Below, piece by piece: positions 11,360 through 23,600 of a stretch of 64,000 bases of DNA. The stretch is from Golubevia sp. BC0850 (taxonomy: Eukaryota; Basidiomycota; Exobasidiomycetes; Golubeviales; Golubeviaceae): assembly GCA_012976225.1 (NCBI GenBank), contig JAAVVG010000031.1, positions 1-64,000 on the forward strand, given 5' to 3'. The translations under genes and the position numbers were made by a program. The notes under the pieces are model-generated. The model searched no databases and was not told the DNA's origin. It saw only the letters and a list, made by a program, of their open reading frames with translations. Every line of letters starts with the position of its first letter. Positions within the stretch are counted from its first letter, which is position 1.

Positions 11360-14089
11360 TCACTCTCTACCCCAGATCCCACGTTTGATGTAATCAGCCA
11401 TGAGCAAAGCTCTCGTCCTTGTCGAGACCTGTTCCGATAGATAGAAAGATCTCCAGGCGTCTGAGGTGTTTAAAACAGAAGCGGAAGAAATCTGGTCAGT
11501 CAATCGCGTCATGTCTTTTTCCAACAGGCATCATCAGCGGCCTTCTCCAGTCAATACTCACACATAGCCAGCAATCCACCAGCGAAACTACCGAAAGGTT
11601 CTGGAAGCGGTAGATCAAAAGCAGCAGCATTTCCAATATATGCCAAAGATCCTAAATTCGTGTACTTGAAAGGTTTGTAATGGGCATCATCAATGTCACA
11701 CATTTCTTCAGCAGTATGAGCATAAATGTCTTCTCCAGAATCTCTTTTCTTTGCTAATTTGTTGAGTTTCTTAGCTAGATAAGAACCTTGTTGAGAAGCT
11801 ACTTGAGCTCTGTAGTAATTTCAGAGAGAAGAGATAAAGAGGTGAGTGCCAAGAAGGGGGGGGGGAAGGTAAAACTCCTTGAGCAGAAGCGAAGGGACCG
11901 TTGAGAAAGAGATAACACTCACGTAGCAGGTAAACTAGTCATCTTCTTCTGAGTTTCCAAAAACATCTCAGCGATTTCATTCAAATTCAATTTGCCATCT
12001 TTATCCAAATCATGTTTATCAAAGACTTCATTCAACTTGGTGAAATGTTTTGAAGCCAAAGGGAATTTCCTACCAACCGAGTTAGCCAAGCTTTTAAATT
12101 CCATAAAGTTCAATTTGCCATCTTTATCCTTATCATTAGCTTCAACGAATTCATAAAGGTAATCAATGAGTCTGGTATCAATGGTACTAGCATCACCTAA
12201 AGCATACATACTTCCTAAAGGACTACCTTTAACTCTCAAATGAGAATCGATTTGAATCGCTTTCAAATGAGATTGATTTGGAAGTCTTTGAGTTAATTGT
12301 CTTGTGAAAGGTGACATAGCGATTCCAGTTGACCATAAGGTGAATCCACTTGGAACTTCAAATTCACTTAGTTTTCCGTTCTCATCCTTTCTTGTGTAGA
12401 CTACTTTATCTTTTTCAACTCTTTTGACTCTAGCATTCACTATGATGTTAACCTCATCTCTACCGAATTTCTTCTCTGCGTATTCAGAGATCTTTTCAGA
12501 ATAAGTGTTGAGGATATGTTCTCTAGATTGAATCAAACTGACTTTAGCATTGGATCTCAAGATTTTGGGATAATAGGTTAAAACGTCTTCATTCAACATA
12601 TCATAAACTGAAATGAGAGGGAAGGAGGAAAGTCTTGTTTGATGAGTAAATTTCTCTTGACGACAGGACCCATTCTTCCCACCTCGTTCTTCTACTCAAC
12701 TCACTTTCAGCAGCCGTTTCAACCCCAGTAGGTCCACCTCCACAAACGACCATACTCAACAACCTTTCTCTTTCCTCAGGACTGGTAGTAGGTAAACTAG
12801 CGATTTCCAAATTATCCAAGATATGACTTCTAATCTCTCTGGCATCCTTGATAGTTTTCAAATGAAAGCAATTTTCCAATCCAGGTACACCATGAGTATT
12901 AGTAACGCTTCCAACAGCAACTATCAATCTATCATAAGGTACGTAAACTTTCTTTCCTTTAGTCTCTTTTCTTTCTCCATCCCCAGCAGAGTAAGATTTT
13001 GGACCTTCATGTTGACCTGAGAATTCCGAAACTCCTTCATGACCAGAGATGACGTCTACTTCTACGAATCTTTCCTTTCCACCTTTTGAAGGTGGTAGAT
13101 CTGATCCCATCACTACATCCACTGCTGCTCCTTGAATGTAATGACCTTTGACTCTTGAAATGATTTTACGAAGTGGTTCTACTAGGGAACGAGGTTCTAC
13201 CGTCCCTACTGTTGCAGAAGGTAATAGAGGTGTGAAGAGGTAGAAGTTTGATGGAGAAATGATAGTGACGTTGTATTTGTGTGGGTCGAGGTTGCTTAAT
13301 AGAGCCACGGCTGTTGAGAAAAGGGAAGGGCAGAGTTGGGAAGGAGGTCAGTGACTAGGGAGAGAAGACTGAGTTCTTCGAGCTCCTCATTTGATTTGAG
13401 AGTATGTTAAGAACTCGATTCAACTCAAGTGGTATCAGACCGAATGAAGAGAGGTATGAGAAAGAAAGGAGCTGTTCTTTTTGAGTTTCCAAGACTCCTG
13501 CCGTCTTTGCCTTTCTCCTCTGACTGAACTCTACCTAGATGTTCCGTCCCAAACACTTGTCTATCTCGGTTTATCTGCTCGCTTCAATTCAATGAAAGTA
13601 CTCACCAGCCCAACCTCCTCCAACGATGACCAACCTCTCCTTCTTGCAATCACCTTTTGATTCCTCATCTTGTTCATCTTCCAATGAATCTGATACAATG
13701 GGTAAATTCTTTGGACCACCAGGTTTTGGATGTAAAGCTAAAGGAGTTGCAGGAACGTTTTCAACGTGAGCCTCTCTGTAAGTTAAAGCGTCATGAGCTA
13801 GAATTGCAGTCGTAAGAGCGATGACTGAGAAAACGATGGAAGAACATCCCCAGAAAGTCCATCGTAGATAAGGATGTCGTTTTAGGAAAGTTAAAGAGGC
13901 AGGTTGAGTGACTGTAGTTGTAGGTGTAGGTGTAGGTGTAGGTGTAGGAGGTGGTGAAGTTGAAAATGGATGATAAGCTGCTGCTACTACTCTAGAATTT
14001 GAAGTTAATCGTTGAATTAAAGTTGAAGTTGATGATGATTTCAAGGCTGACCTTAAAAGTCTACTCCTATTTAGTAGACTCATTCTCAA
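11360..14089 (-). CDS. NDE1: external alternative NADH:ubiquinone oxidoreductase with EF-hand insert
   Basis: This is a type II NADH dehydrogenase that oxidises NADH at the inner mitochondrial membrane and passes electrons to ubiquinone without proton pumping. Exons are 13606-14089, 12705-13310, 11923-12607, 11562-11809 and 11360-11460 (707 aa, all phases match). The N-terminus (MRMSLLNRSRLLRSALKSS) is basic and Ser-rich like a mitochondrial presequence, then carries a Pro-Thr repeat and a membrane segment near residues 60-80. The first dinucleotide-binding motif GGGWAAVALL spans the exon 1/2 junction. The second is VVCGGGPTGVETAAE. Two EF-hand loops, DKDKDGKLNFME and DKHDLDKDGKLNLNE, sit near residues 530-590, as in calcium-responsive external enzymes. 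The C-terminus YAWRSFYLSEQVSTRTRALL is the family's closing membrane anchor. Confidence 0.93.
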
Positions 14090-14300
14090 AGATTGAATTG
14101 GAGGAGGAGAAGAAGAAGAAGAAGGTTAGTTTGGAAGAAAGTTGAAACTTGAGTGGAAAGCAGATCCGAAAACAGCAGCAGGTGGAGTTGCAGCTGCAGT
14201 TCACGTGCTTGGGTCTTGTCGAACTTCCTTCCAGCATCAATAACCCACGACTTTGGAGCCATTCCATTCCATCCAACTTTAACTTTTAACTTGAATCAAG

Positions 14301-15486
14301 ATGATGAGACCTGAAGGAGGAACATCAAATCCAAATTCACACTCACTTTCAGCAACAGAACCTTCAGATGATTCGCCAGCCTCACAATTCTTTGCACAAA
14401 CTTCTTTAGCTCAACAACGAGTTCAATCTTTCTTAGACAGTACCACTCCATTTGTTTCACGAAGATGGGGTTTAACATCATTCCTATTATTACTATTCGT
14501 TTTACGTATAGTATTCTCTCAAGCCTGGTACATAGTTTGTTACGCCTTATTCATTTACCTTTTAAATCTCTTCTTAGCTTTCTTACAACCCAAGTTCGAT
14601 CCAGGTTTACAAGCTGATTTAGCTGAATTGGATGTAGAGGAAGGTGAACCTGGTTTACCTACAAGCAATAGTAATGGTGCTAGTTATGGAAAGATGAATG
14701 GTGGAGCGAATGGAGGAGGAGGAGGAGGTGGTCTGATGAGTGGAATGTTTGGGAATGATACCCTAACTGGTAATGGGAATGGTCAGGGTGATGAGGAGTT
14801 TAGACCTTTCATTAGGAGGTTACCTGAATTCAAGGTGAGTTGGAATAGGTTTCATTCAAGCTTGGAGCTGTGGGATGGGTAATGGTGTGAGAATCTTCTG
14901 AAACTGCTGGACATGATCCCCTTGAAACTACTGTCTCTCATCCTTGGAACTCTCACAAAGGGTTCAGAAAGATCAGTGACCATCGGTGCTTGCACAATGG
15001 AATGAACAAGAAGATCTCCTACCTCATCCCTCGTCCTCACGTTCTATGCCATCTCACACCAAACCTCTCACTCTATTCTCCTTTCTCCTCTCAGTTTTGG
15101 CTCTCAGCGACTCAAGCGATCGCAATTTCTCTAGTCTGTACTCTTTCAGACATCTTTGATGTTCCAGTCTACTGGCCAATCCTCTTGATGTACTTCTGCA
15201 TCTTGTTCGCTATTACCATGAGGAGACAGATTCGGTTAGTAGTTCTCTGTTTTTTCACAAATTGGTCACAAAGTAGATCAGAATGTCGTTGTATCTTCCA
15301 ATCCTCAACTAAATTTGCTGATCCTTTTTTGAATTGCTTTCCAAATCGCCCTTCTCCCTTTCCTTCTGGAATGTTTTCACTTTTCCTCCCCTTCCACACA
15401 ACATATCTCCGTCTAGTCATATGATCAAATACAAATACGTTCCCTTTGATCTAGGAAGGAAAGCTACCTATGGAGGTGGAAAGTAA
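14301..15486 (+). CDS. RER1: Rer1-family ER retention/retrieval receptor
   Basis: Rer1 is a Golgi membrane protein that recognises polar membrane segments of escaped ER proteins and returns them through COPI vesicles. Exons are 14301-14834, 15095-15234 and 15417-15486 (247 aa). The sequence shows a family-typical start (SFLDSTTPFVSRRWG), two closely spaced membrane segments (SFLLLLFVLRIVFSQAWYIV, then YALFIYLLNLFLAFLQPKFD), and a Gly/Asn-rich linker of roughly 80 residues longer than in yeast. Exon 2 supplies the third and fourth hydrophobic segments (FWLSATQAIAISLVC; VYWPILLMYFCILFAIT). The ending MRRQIRHMIKYKYVPFD is highly characteristic, and the protein closes with a Lys C-terminus. The gene is divergent from the NADH dehydrogenase, with 211 bp between start codons. 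Confidence 0.93.
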
Positions 15487-15946
15487 GATGAAACATTTTC
15501 TTCATAGAAGATCGGATTTCTTCAAGAGTAGAAAGAAAAGGAAATTCAATTCATACGAAGAAGCTTTCTGAACCTGAAGGACCATTCCTTATCCCTCCTC
15601 TTCCTTTTCTTCCTCCTTGTCGATCAAAGTCTCTTTGCAAGGTCATCACAATTCCATTCCTATAGAACCTTCGAATTTCTTTGGATACTCCCGCTACTTC
15701 TCTTTCCTATCTGTATCATCTATCCCAATCCCTTTTTCCTTTGTCCCTTCTTTTACTTTATCTTACCCACCCTCCTTTTCGTTTAGATTCCAAGGTTCCT
15801 CGTTTTTTCCCCAGCCTTTGCTTTTGAAGAAAAAAAAATCCAATTTTTGGGCCATCACCCTCGGGCTGTGCTGTGAGATTCCACGTTGTGAACCTTGGTT
15901 CCATTTCCCAACGACAACAAGACAAGACGAGAGCAATCGAAACAGG
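15487..15946. other. RER1-SEC9 intergenic region
   Basis: 460 bp between RER1 and the SEC9 start codon. It is pyrimidine-rich at 15700-15830, as expected for a fungal promoter. No separate gene is seen. Confidence 0.5.
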
Positions 15947-17851
15947 ATGCCGTTGTTTAAGAAAGTGAGTGATTGGCAGAATGATGAAAGGTTTGAATGA
16001 GAAAGTAAATCAGGTAAGATTGGGTTGGGTAGAAGAAGAGAGGAAACAGATAGAAGCCAGAGTGGCAGAGGGGCAGAGGGGCAGAGGGATAGATCTGACT
16101 GCCTCTCCTCGAACGAATCATGATTTCAGCTCTAAGGATTGGCAAGAGATGTAGTGATCATCATTAGCGGATACTCAAAGCCTTCAGACTTGAGAAGCCA
16201 CTCAGCTTGGGTTGAGCTGCATTTGATTCTAATCTAATCTAACCTCCTGTTAAACATCTCCTTCCCCACTCAACCTTCTACTAATCCCCTCTCTCTTGAT
16301 CTTCCCCTTAGTCTTCAAGTTCCAAAATCCCTCCAGTAGATTCAAACCCACCTTCAAATGGAGGATCTTTCTCTGGAGGAGCTGGTTATCGTAACCCACC
16401 AGGTCCAGGAGCTCCAGCTGGTAGAGCTCCAAATGGTTTTGGATCAGCTCAACAAGGATACAATCAAGGAGGTACCGGATATGGTCAACAAGGAAGTGGC
16501 TATGGTCAACAAGGAGGTCAAGGTGGTTATGGAGGACAAGTAGGTCAACCTCAACCTTATCAAGATAGATTCCCAAATGCTAAACCTCCAAGTGGGAATT
16601 TAGGTAAAGGTTATGATGAGATGTATGGAACTAGTCAGAATCAGAGGAATGGAAATAACTCCTACTCTCGTGGTGGGGTCACAGATCAAGATTTAGAAGC
16701 TGAATATGGAAGTAGAGGAGGAGGTGGTGGTGGAGCTGGAAGAACCGAATACGATGAATATGGTGGAAGTAATAACAACAACGGATATGGACGATCTCAA
16801 GATCAAGAAGGAGAAAGAAATGAAGAAGACGATGAAGTTGAAGCTGTTAAACAACAAATGAGATTTACTAAACAGGAAAGTTTGAGCTCTACTAGGAATG
16901 CATTGAGATTGGCTAGGGAAGCTGAGGAAACTGCTAGTGGGAGTTTGTTGAAGTTGGGTGATCAGAGTGGTGAGTCATTTGGGATAGCTTGAGGTGTGAG
17001 AGATGAGAGGGAGGGAAGGGGGGTTGAGATGTAGGACGATTTGTGTGGGGGAACTGGGAATTGACGATGAAGATTGAGGCTCGGAAACTTAGGAGTGTTT
17101 TTTGATCTTTTACGTTATTTCTGATCGAAGTCGTCCAGTCCAAATCTAAAAGATTCAGTTCGAAGTCAACCTATCTCACCTCTCTTTCCCCCTTCGCCTT
17201 CCTTCCCATCTCCTCTTTCCCCTTCCACCCTTTTATCTTACCTAACCTCTTTTAACAGAAAAAATCGCCAACACGGAACGTCATCTGGACATGGCCAAGT
17301 CTCATTCCTCAAGGGCCGACGACAACGCTAGAGAAATCACAGCTCTGAATCGTTCAATCTTCAGACCAAATTTCCAATTAAACAAGCAAGGAAAAAGAGA
17401 TGCAGAAGAAGCTCGAATTTTGAATCGACACATTGAAGAAAGAGATGAAAGAGAAAGAGTTAGAGCGGAAGCTTTGAAAGCTCAAAATCGAGTGGATCAA
17501 ACTATGGGAGGACCAGGTTCAGGTAGATTCACAGGTGGAAGATTCGGTTCTGATAGATTTGGTTCCTCAAAATCCCAAGGCCAAAATGAAGAAGAGAAAA
17601 AACAGAATAAAATGAAACAGAGAGGTAGATTTCAATTTGAAGCTACTGGTTCTGATGATGAATTGGAAGATGAATTGGATGGAAATTTGGATGAAATTAG
17701 TCAATTGAGTGGTAGATTGAATAACCTCGGTAGAGCTATGGGAACTGAAATTGATGATCAAAATGAGAGAATTAAGAGGTTACAGGATAAAACTACTAGA
17801 TTGGATGAGAGAGTTTATGGAAGTACTCAGAAGTTGGATAGGATCAAGTAG
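15947..17851 (+). CDS. SEC9: Sec9/SNAP-25-type plasma-membrane t-SNARE
   Basis: This protein contributes two SNARE helices to the exocytic complex formed with Sso- and Snc-type partners at the plasma membrane. Exons are 15947-15964 (only 18 nt, MPLFKK), 16312-16969 and 17259-17851 (422 aa). Residues 7-130 are rich in Gly, Gln, Pro and Tyr (GYGQQGSGYGQQGGQGGYGG). The first SNARE motif covers about residues 190-250 (FTKQESLSSTRNALRLAREA, then ERHLDMAKSHSSRADDN). The second is near the end (LDEISQLSGRLNNLGRAMGT), with a central Gln and the closing LQDKTTRLDERV. No cysteine cluster for palmitoylation is seen, as in yeast Sec9. The long first intron (347 nt) directly after a tiny coding exon often signals a regulated 5' region. 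Confidence 0.92.
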
Positions 17852-18719
17852 GCTGGATATCCTTAATTTTCACTTTGATTTTCTGATTTTACATTAATTT
17901 TTTCCTCTTCAAGAGCCCAAATTATCATACCTTCCCGCAACTTCACTCATGACATCTACCCTGGACACTTTCTCTTCTCTCGAACTCCAACACTGACTAA
18001 AAGACTCGACTCTGACGAAGACCTCACTTCCCAAGCCTTTGTAAATAAGACGCTATCCCTCAATACAATCTCTTTTCTTTAGCCTCACTTTGGGTACAGA
18101 CTTGTCACTTAACTGTTCTTTAGTCGAGCTCGTACCCTTGAAGAGGTGGCTCTGCTAGCATTCTTCTGGCTCGTTCGATATGCTCTTGTAGACGTCGTCC
18201 AAGTAATATGCGCCTTCGGCATCCCTCAAAAAAAGGCTTGGTCAGAAGCTGAGACTATAACGTGCGAGAGTGCCAAAATAAACTCTAATTGGTGAAGGAG
18301 GCCCGTCGTCATGTCTACAAATTTGAGGCGATGGAGACTTGTGGAGGCGTATCAATTCGATCTGGGTAATGATGGAAAAAGGATTGAAATGCGATGTCTG
18401 ATGCGGTGAAGGCAGAATGAGAAGATGATTAGAGGAGAAGAACAAAAGTGAAGAGGATGCATGGCAACGATGGAGGGGTCTGGTGGATTTCAAATTAGTG
18501 TCTAAGCGGAAAGTTAAGGTCTAAATAGATGGATGACATAAATTGTCAAGTGTTAGGATAGATTTACTGGATTATCTTGATGACAGTGTAATGTTTTGAA
18601 GTGAGCAAAGGTCAATGAAAAGCGAAGGAGCTGGGGGGAAATAAGTGGGCTCGACTGCTCGAAACTCTATGAAGGGCAAGGCGAATCGAATTTAGCGTTG
18701 AGGGGAAGTGGCAGATGCT
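17852..18719. other. spacer downstream of SEC9
   Basis: 868 bp between the SEC9 stop and the convergent small gene. It probably holds both 3' UTRs. No coding frame with support was seen. Confidence 0.5.
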
Positions 18720-19586
18720 TTAATGGTGATGAGAAACTGCATCTAGAAAAACCTCGAAATCTTCAAAAGGGAAGTTTTCAGAAGTGATTAACACTTTAGG
18801 ACGAAGAAATAGACCTCTGCGTTTGGAAGACTTATTGATAGAATCGACCTTTTTCTCGAGGAACGAAACATCCTCCTGGCTGAATAGTGAAGTTGAGTGT
18901 TCTTTAATCGAATCTAGGCGACGACTTTTGACGGTAGTAAGTTCTTCCATAGATTCAATTGAGCTGTCTAAGTCTTCCCATTCTATGCAGGAGATAGAAG
19001 ATAAACTGCACTTGCTCTTTAAGACCGAAGCAGCAAATTCAGGGGTAGAGGGAATTGAAGACGAGAACATTGAAGATGAACAAGAAGTTGTTGTGCTGAA
19101 ATTTTCTTCCCCCTCGAAGAATGAAGGGACTGGCTTTCTTCTCAACTTGTTTGCAAAGTTCGAGACTCTAGGCGTTGAAGTTTCTACCTTGGTCGAGCTT
19201 TCAGTCTCGTCTGATTCTTCCGCATCTGTTCTCCGCTGTGTCGTTTCTTCTAACTGCACTTCCAATAGAGGTTGAATTGGCTTTCTTCTGATTTGGAAAC
19301 TTGGTCTCTTGAGACTCATAGAGGGTCGGCTTGTGGTTTTCGACTGTATTCCATCCTTGTCAATCCTGGCTCTACTCGCTTGTCTTAATTCCCTTGTTGG
19401 CACTTTAGATAGGAGATTGACCGCCTGACGTAAGGCTCTCAGCTCCTCCAAGTCTTGAGGCCCAGAGGCGGAAGATACCAGGTTGAGGGCTACGTTAAGA
19501 TTCTGGGCTTCAAATCTGTCTTCGACAGTGTTGGTTGAAAGTTCTGAGGTGGATGCAACCGAGGAAGTCTTGGTACGACGCAGCAT
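18720..19586 (-). CDS. hypothetical Ser/Glu-rich protein, 288 aa
   Basis: A single open frame of 288 codons that I do not recognise. The start MLRRTKTSSVAS follows a clean upstream region. The sequence is polar and mostly disordered-looking, with a helical stretch near residues 25-65 (ALNLVSSASGPQDLEELRAL) and basic clusters (KRPSFQIRRKP; RRGLFLRPK) that could be nuclear or phosphorylation-linked motifs. Serine content is high. It has no signal peptide and no membrane segment. A real gene is plausible because the frame is long and uninterrupted, but introns at the 5' side cannot be excluded. Confidence 0.5.
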   Translation of the reverse strand: MLRRTKTSSVASTSELSTNTVEDRFEAQNLNVALNLVSSASGPQDLEELRALRQAVNLLSKVPTRELRQASRARIDKDGIQSKTTSRPSMSLKRPSFQIRRKPIQPLLEVQLEETTQRRTDAEESDETESSTKVETSTPRVSNFANKLRRKPVPSFFEGEENFSTTTSCSSSMFSSSIPSTPEFAASVLKSKCSLSSISCIEWEDLDSSIESMEELTTVKSRRLDSIKEHSTSLFSQEDVSFLEKKVDSINKSSKRRGLFLRPKVLITSENFPFEDFEVFLDAVSHHH

Positions 19587-20654
19587 TTTGTTTGAGGATT
19601 AAAGGAGATTGGATGGCAGAATCAAAATTTGTCTTGGAGGATGATGAGTTGGTGTAGATGGAGATTGAAATCTAAAGAAAAATGAAGAGGAAATAGATGA
19701 GTCCAAGGGTTTTGGTTGGATATCTCGACGAGGCATGGGATGGCTACTCACAAGGTGCTGGAGTTGAGGCAAGAGATTCAAATGACCGAAAGCGTGAGAG
19801 ATTAGAGAAGCAGAGAAGAAAACAATGATAACGGGAGAGGTCCTGGCAAAGTCAAAGTCGAAAAGTCAATCGCTTTATATTGCTCGTGTTCTCAGAAGCC
19901 GGTCTAGCTGCGTGAAGTTGACTCTCTCTCTCTCTCCACTTAGAGCTTCACAGGAAGACTGGGACCGAGACATTGTTGTTTAGCGGATCCGATCAGAGTT
20001 CAAAATCCAAATTCCTCAATCTGAAACAGGGCAACCTCGTTGGGTTTACTATTTTTGGGACCCGTCTCACTGCTCTCGATGTTCTACGTTTCAAGGAAGA
20101 CACCTGATCCGGATCAGTACTGGGTTCCATAGAGCTTCTCTTCACTTTTCTGTTGCGGAGAGTCAGACGTCCACTCACGAAGAGGGGCCGGTCTAAAGAC
20201 GTCTTGAGCCTGGACATTATCTCAATGCGGTTGAAGCAACGACGAATGAGAGCTTACCACGATCTCAAAAGTCTTTCAGATTTACGAACTGCTCGAGCTG
20301 AGAAAGTAAAAAAGAAGTAAATTGAGAGGAACGAGAGATAGAGCACAACTTATGCAACGAGAGATGAGATGATGATAGCAGTGAAAATAGAGCACAAGAT
20401 TAGAAGATATCCAAATGATTTACTGTAGATGATGGAAATTTCTTTATAAGTGCATGACCTGAAGGACTGTGTGTAAGCAGCAACGACTGCATCCTTAGAG
20501 AGTTTGCGAGTTAACATGAACTAGAGGTGGATGATCGGAAAAGAAGACGAAGAGATTTGACTGAGAGGCGAACCGATAGGACGCAAAATGTCAGTCGAAG
20601 CAGTTCACCAAATCAAGCATCTCGAATACCACTCACCTGAAAGTTCGTTCAACT
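19587..20654. other. spacer, possible small minus-strand frame
   Basis: About 1.1 kb. One 74-codon minus-strand frame (19993-20217, start MSRLKTSLDRPLFVSG) is basic and could be a small protein or an exon, but nothing else supports it. A (TC)n run lies at about 19924-19938. Confidence 0.4.
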
Positions 20655-23600
20655 TCAATTCTCATCCGACAGGGGGGGCGAGAATAGACCTTTCACCTGA
20701 CTTTCTTCCAAGTGAGATCGACGAATTTCCGATTTAAAAAGCCATTTGAGGAGAGTCTTTGCCAAAACTTCACGGGGAGCAGGCTTTGATAAATGATCGT
20801 CCATACCTGCCTCGATGGCTTTCTCCCTTTCGTTCTTCGTCACGGAAGCAGTGAGCGCTACGATAGGAAGTGTTCGGACGTGGGGATCGTTCCAACTCCT
20901 AATGAGCTTGGTCGCTTCGAGACCATCCATTTCAGGCATGTGAAGGTCCATAATTATCAAGTCCCACTTTTGAGGTTCCCTTTCAATCAGCTGAAGAGCT
21001 GCTCTTCCGTTTTCCGCTGCGACCGCTTGATATCCGAGCTTTTCGAGATTCTTCAGGACGATAGTCTGGTTGACTTTGTTATCTTCGGCGACCAGAATCC
21101 ACACCTTTTTCTTAGGCTTTGGAAGAGAACGAGACGAGCCAGCTTCCATGACTAAAGACGAGTGTTGACCAGGAGGAGTGATCGGCAAACTGAGTTTGAA
21201 GACCTCCTTCTTGAGCGGGATCTCCATCTGGGAATCAATGTTGAGAAAGAAGAAGTCAGAACGAAACCTTTATTTTCCTTGCTCTCGTTCAATAGAAACA
21301 TGCACTCACCCAAGCTCTTGTACCCTTCCCACTTTTTGACTCCAGTCCTATCCTTCCGTTCATGAGCAAGACTAAATTCTTGCAGATAGCGAGACCTAAA
21401 CCCGTTCCTCCATATCTACGAGCAGTACTACTCTCTGCTTGAGTGAAAGGATTGAAGAGCTTCGAGAGTGTCTTTTCGCTAACTCCTACGCCATCATCGT
21501 CAATCTCACAGCGGATAGTCATTTCTTCGTGATCTTCCTTTAGAGTGAAAGTGTTTAGAGAGATTGAGCCTCCAGATGGGGTAAACTTGATGGCATTTGA
21601 AAGCAAATTCACAAGAACCTGACGAATACGTCCTCCATCTCCTAGAAGTGGACCGGCGTAGTTGAAATTGGAAGTCTCGACGAATCTTAGACCTTTCTTC
21701 TCGCTAGAGAAGGAGAGCATCTTCTTTGTGTCCGAAAGAATAGCCTGCAGGAGGAAAGGAGAGCTCTCTATCTCCAGTTTTCCAGCTTCGATCTTCGAAA
21801 AGTCGAGAATGTCGTTGATGATCGTGACCAAAGAGTTTGAACTTCGATGGATGCAGCGCATAAATTCACTCTGTTCCTCCGAGAGATTGGTGTCCAGAAG
21901 TAAAAGCTCTGACATTCCGGAGATGGCGGCCAGAGGAGTTCGGATTTCGTGAGACATGTTGGCCAAGAATGTACTCTGTTAATGGGGAAAGGAGAAGAAG
22001 TCAGAAGAGAAATCGCTTCTCCGTACTTGGAAGAAAAGGAAACGCAAAACTTACCTTCAGCTCAGATGCTTCTCTTGCTGCGTTGGCAAGAGAAAGAGCT
22101 TTCGATTTTTCTTCTTCTGCTCTCTTTCGATCCGTGATATCGACAGAGGCTCCCGCAACACCGATGATCTTAAGAGTTGACATTTGATCGCAGAGAAAAG
22201 GCAGAAAGCGTGTGAAGTGACAGGGGAATGCGGATCCAAGACAATGCAGGCTTCTTCGAGAGACGTGGTTGTAAAGTAGAAGGCAAGACATAGATGGAGA
22301 TTGACGGACTCACCTCTCCTTGATCTCCATCAGAAGTTGCTCTGAGAGGAGTGAAGGCGGTTCTATACCACCTTGAATCTAGCTCCTTCTCTCTTGTGGA
22401 GGGGACCCCAGCCATTGCTAGTTCCAACGCCTCTGAATCAATTCGAGGCCAGACTTCAAAAATGGACTTTCCGATCAGAGAGGATTCTTCTTCGATGTCT
22501 GTAGAAATCAGCATCCAAGCAATGGGACCTTGAGCTATGGTTAGGATTGAGGACTGGTCGATCGCTGGGGAGAAGGGTACCGATGGCGAGAGGTTTGGGA
22601 GTTAGGACGCTTCTAGTGACCTAGTGACAGGGCAAGCTACGGTTCACCACTCACCCCATAGAGTAGTCTTCGTGTGGTCTAGAAGTTCATGAAGTTGCTC
22701 TTGAGCTCTTCTAGACTCTGCCAAAGCTAGAGTTTGCTGTAGGTACGACGTGAATGAAGAGAGAAAGAGAGTCAGTCGAGTGAGTCTTGATTCGAGTCAA
22801 GACTAGAACCGAGGAGAGCTTACCGAGTGAATATCGGTTGAAGATCCGACCCTGGGGGCAACAAGAGAAGAGAGAAATCCAGAGGTGTTTAGGCTTCGAT
22901 ATTTGACATGTTTTGGTTTCTCCTTTTCCGAAAGTGCTCACCATTTGAAGATCTCTCCTTCGGAATTCCTTATCGGCAAAGCTCTCCCTATCATCGTCCT
23001 CCAGGACCCATCCGATCTTCTCAGACGATACTCTGTTGAAAAGAGCTCTCCAGAGCGCAAAGCAGCTGACCATCCAGTCGAGACTGTTTGGAAATCATCT
23101 TCATGAACTCTGTAAGATTGGGACATAATGTGAATTGCTTTAGTTCGCTTACTATCTTGCGTGCTGCTTGCTCGATTTCCGAACTCACAAATTCGCCCAG
23201 TAGGTTCCTTTGACATCATCTAGTGATGCTCCCGTAAACTCCAACCACGATGTAGAGCACCAAGAGATCATTCCAGTTGGATCTGAGGTCCAGATCGGCT
23301 GATTCAAGGTCTCACAAACAGATCTAAACCATTTCTTACTTTGCTCCTCTACATGTCTTCTCTTCTCTAGCTCTTGCGAAGTGACGTCCTTACTAGCGAT
23401 GTATCCACCGATGTGCTGCATTTCCTTGTCTCGCTAAGAAGACGAACACCGGAAAAAGGAAGAAGAAAAGTTCAAGTTTGACAAGAATCCCAAGGGTCAT
23501 TTGAGAGGCTACTCACGAGCGCCTTTCCATTGCACTCCAAGACTCTTCTACTATCAACTTGATTCGTGTCATCTATCAGTCCGACATGGAATCTTTCCAG

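Noticed and set aside
15617-16000. Plus-strand frame of about 127 codons overlapping the SEC9 start
   Set aside because: Pyrimid-rich promoter sequence; the SEC9 start is in another frame and is supported by the family match.
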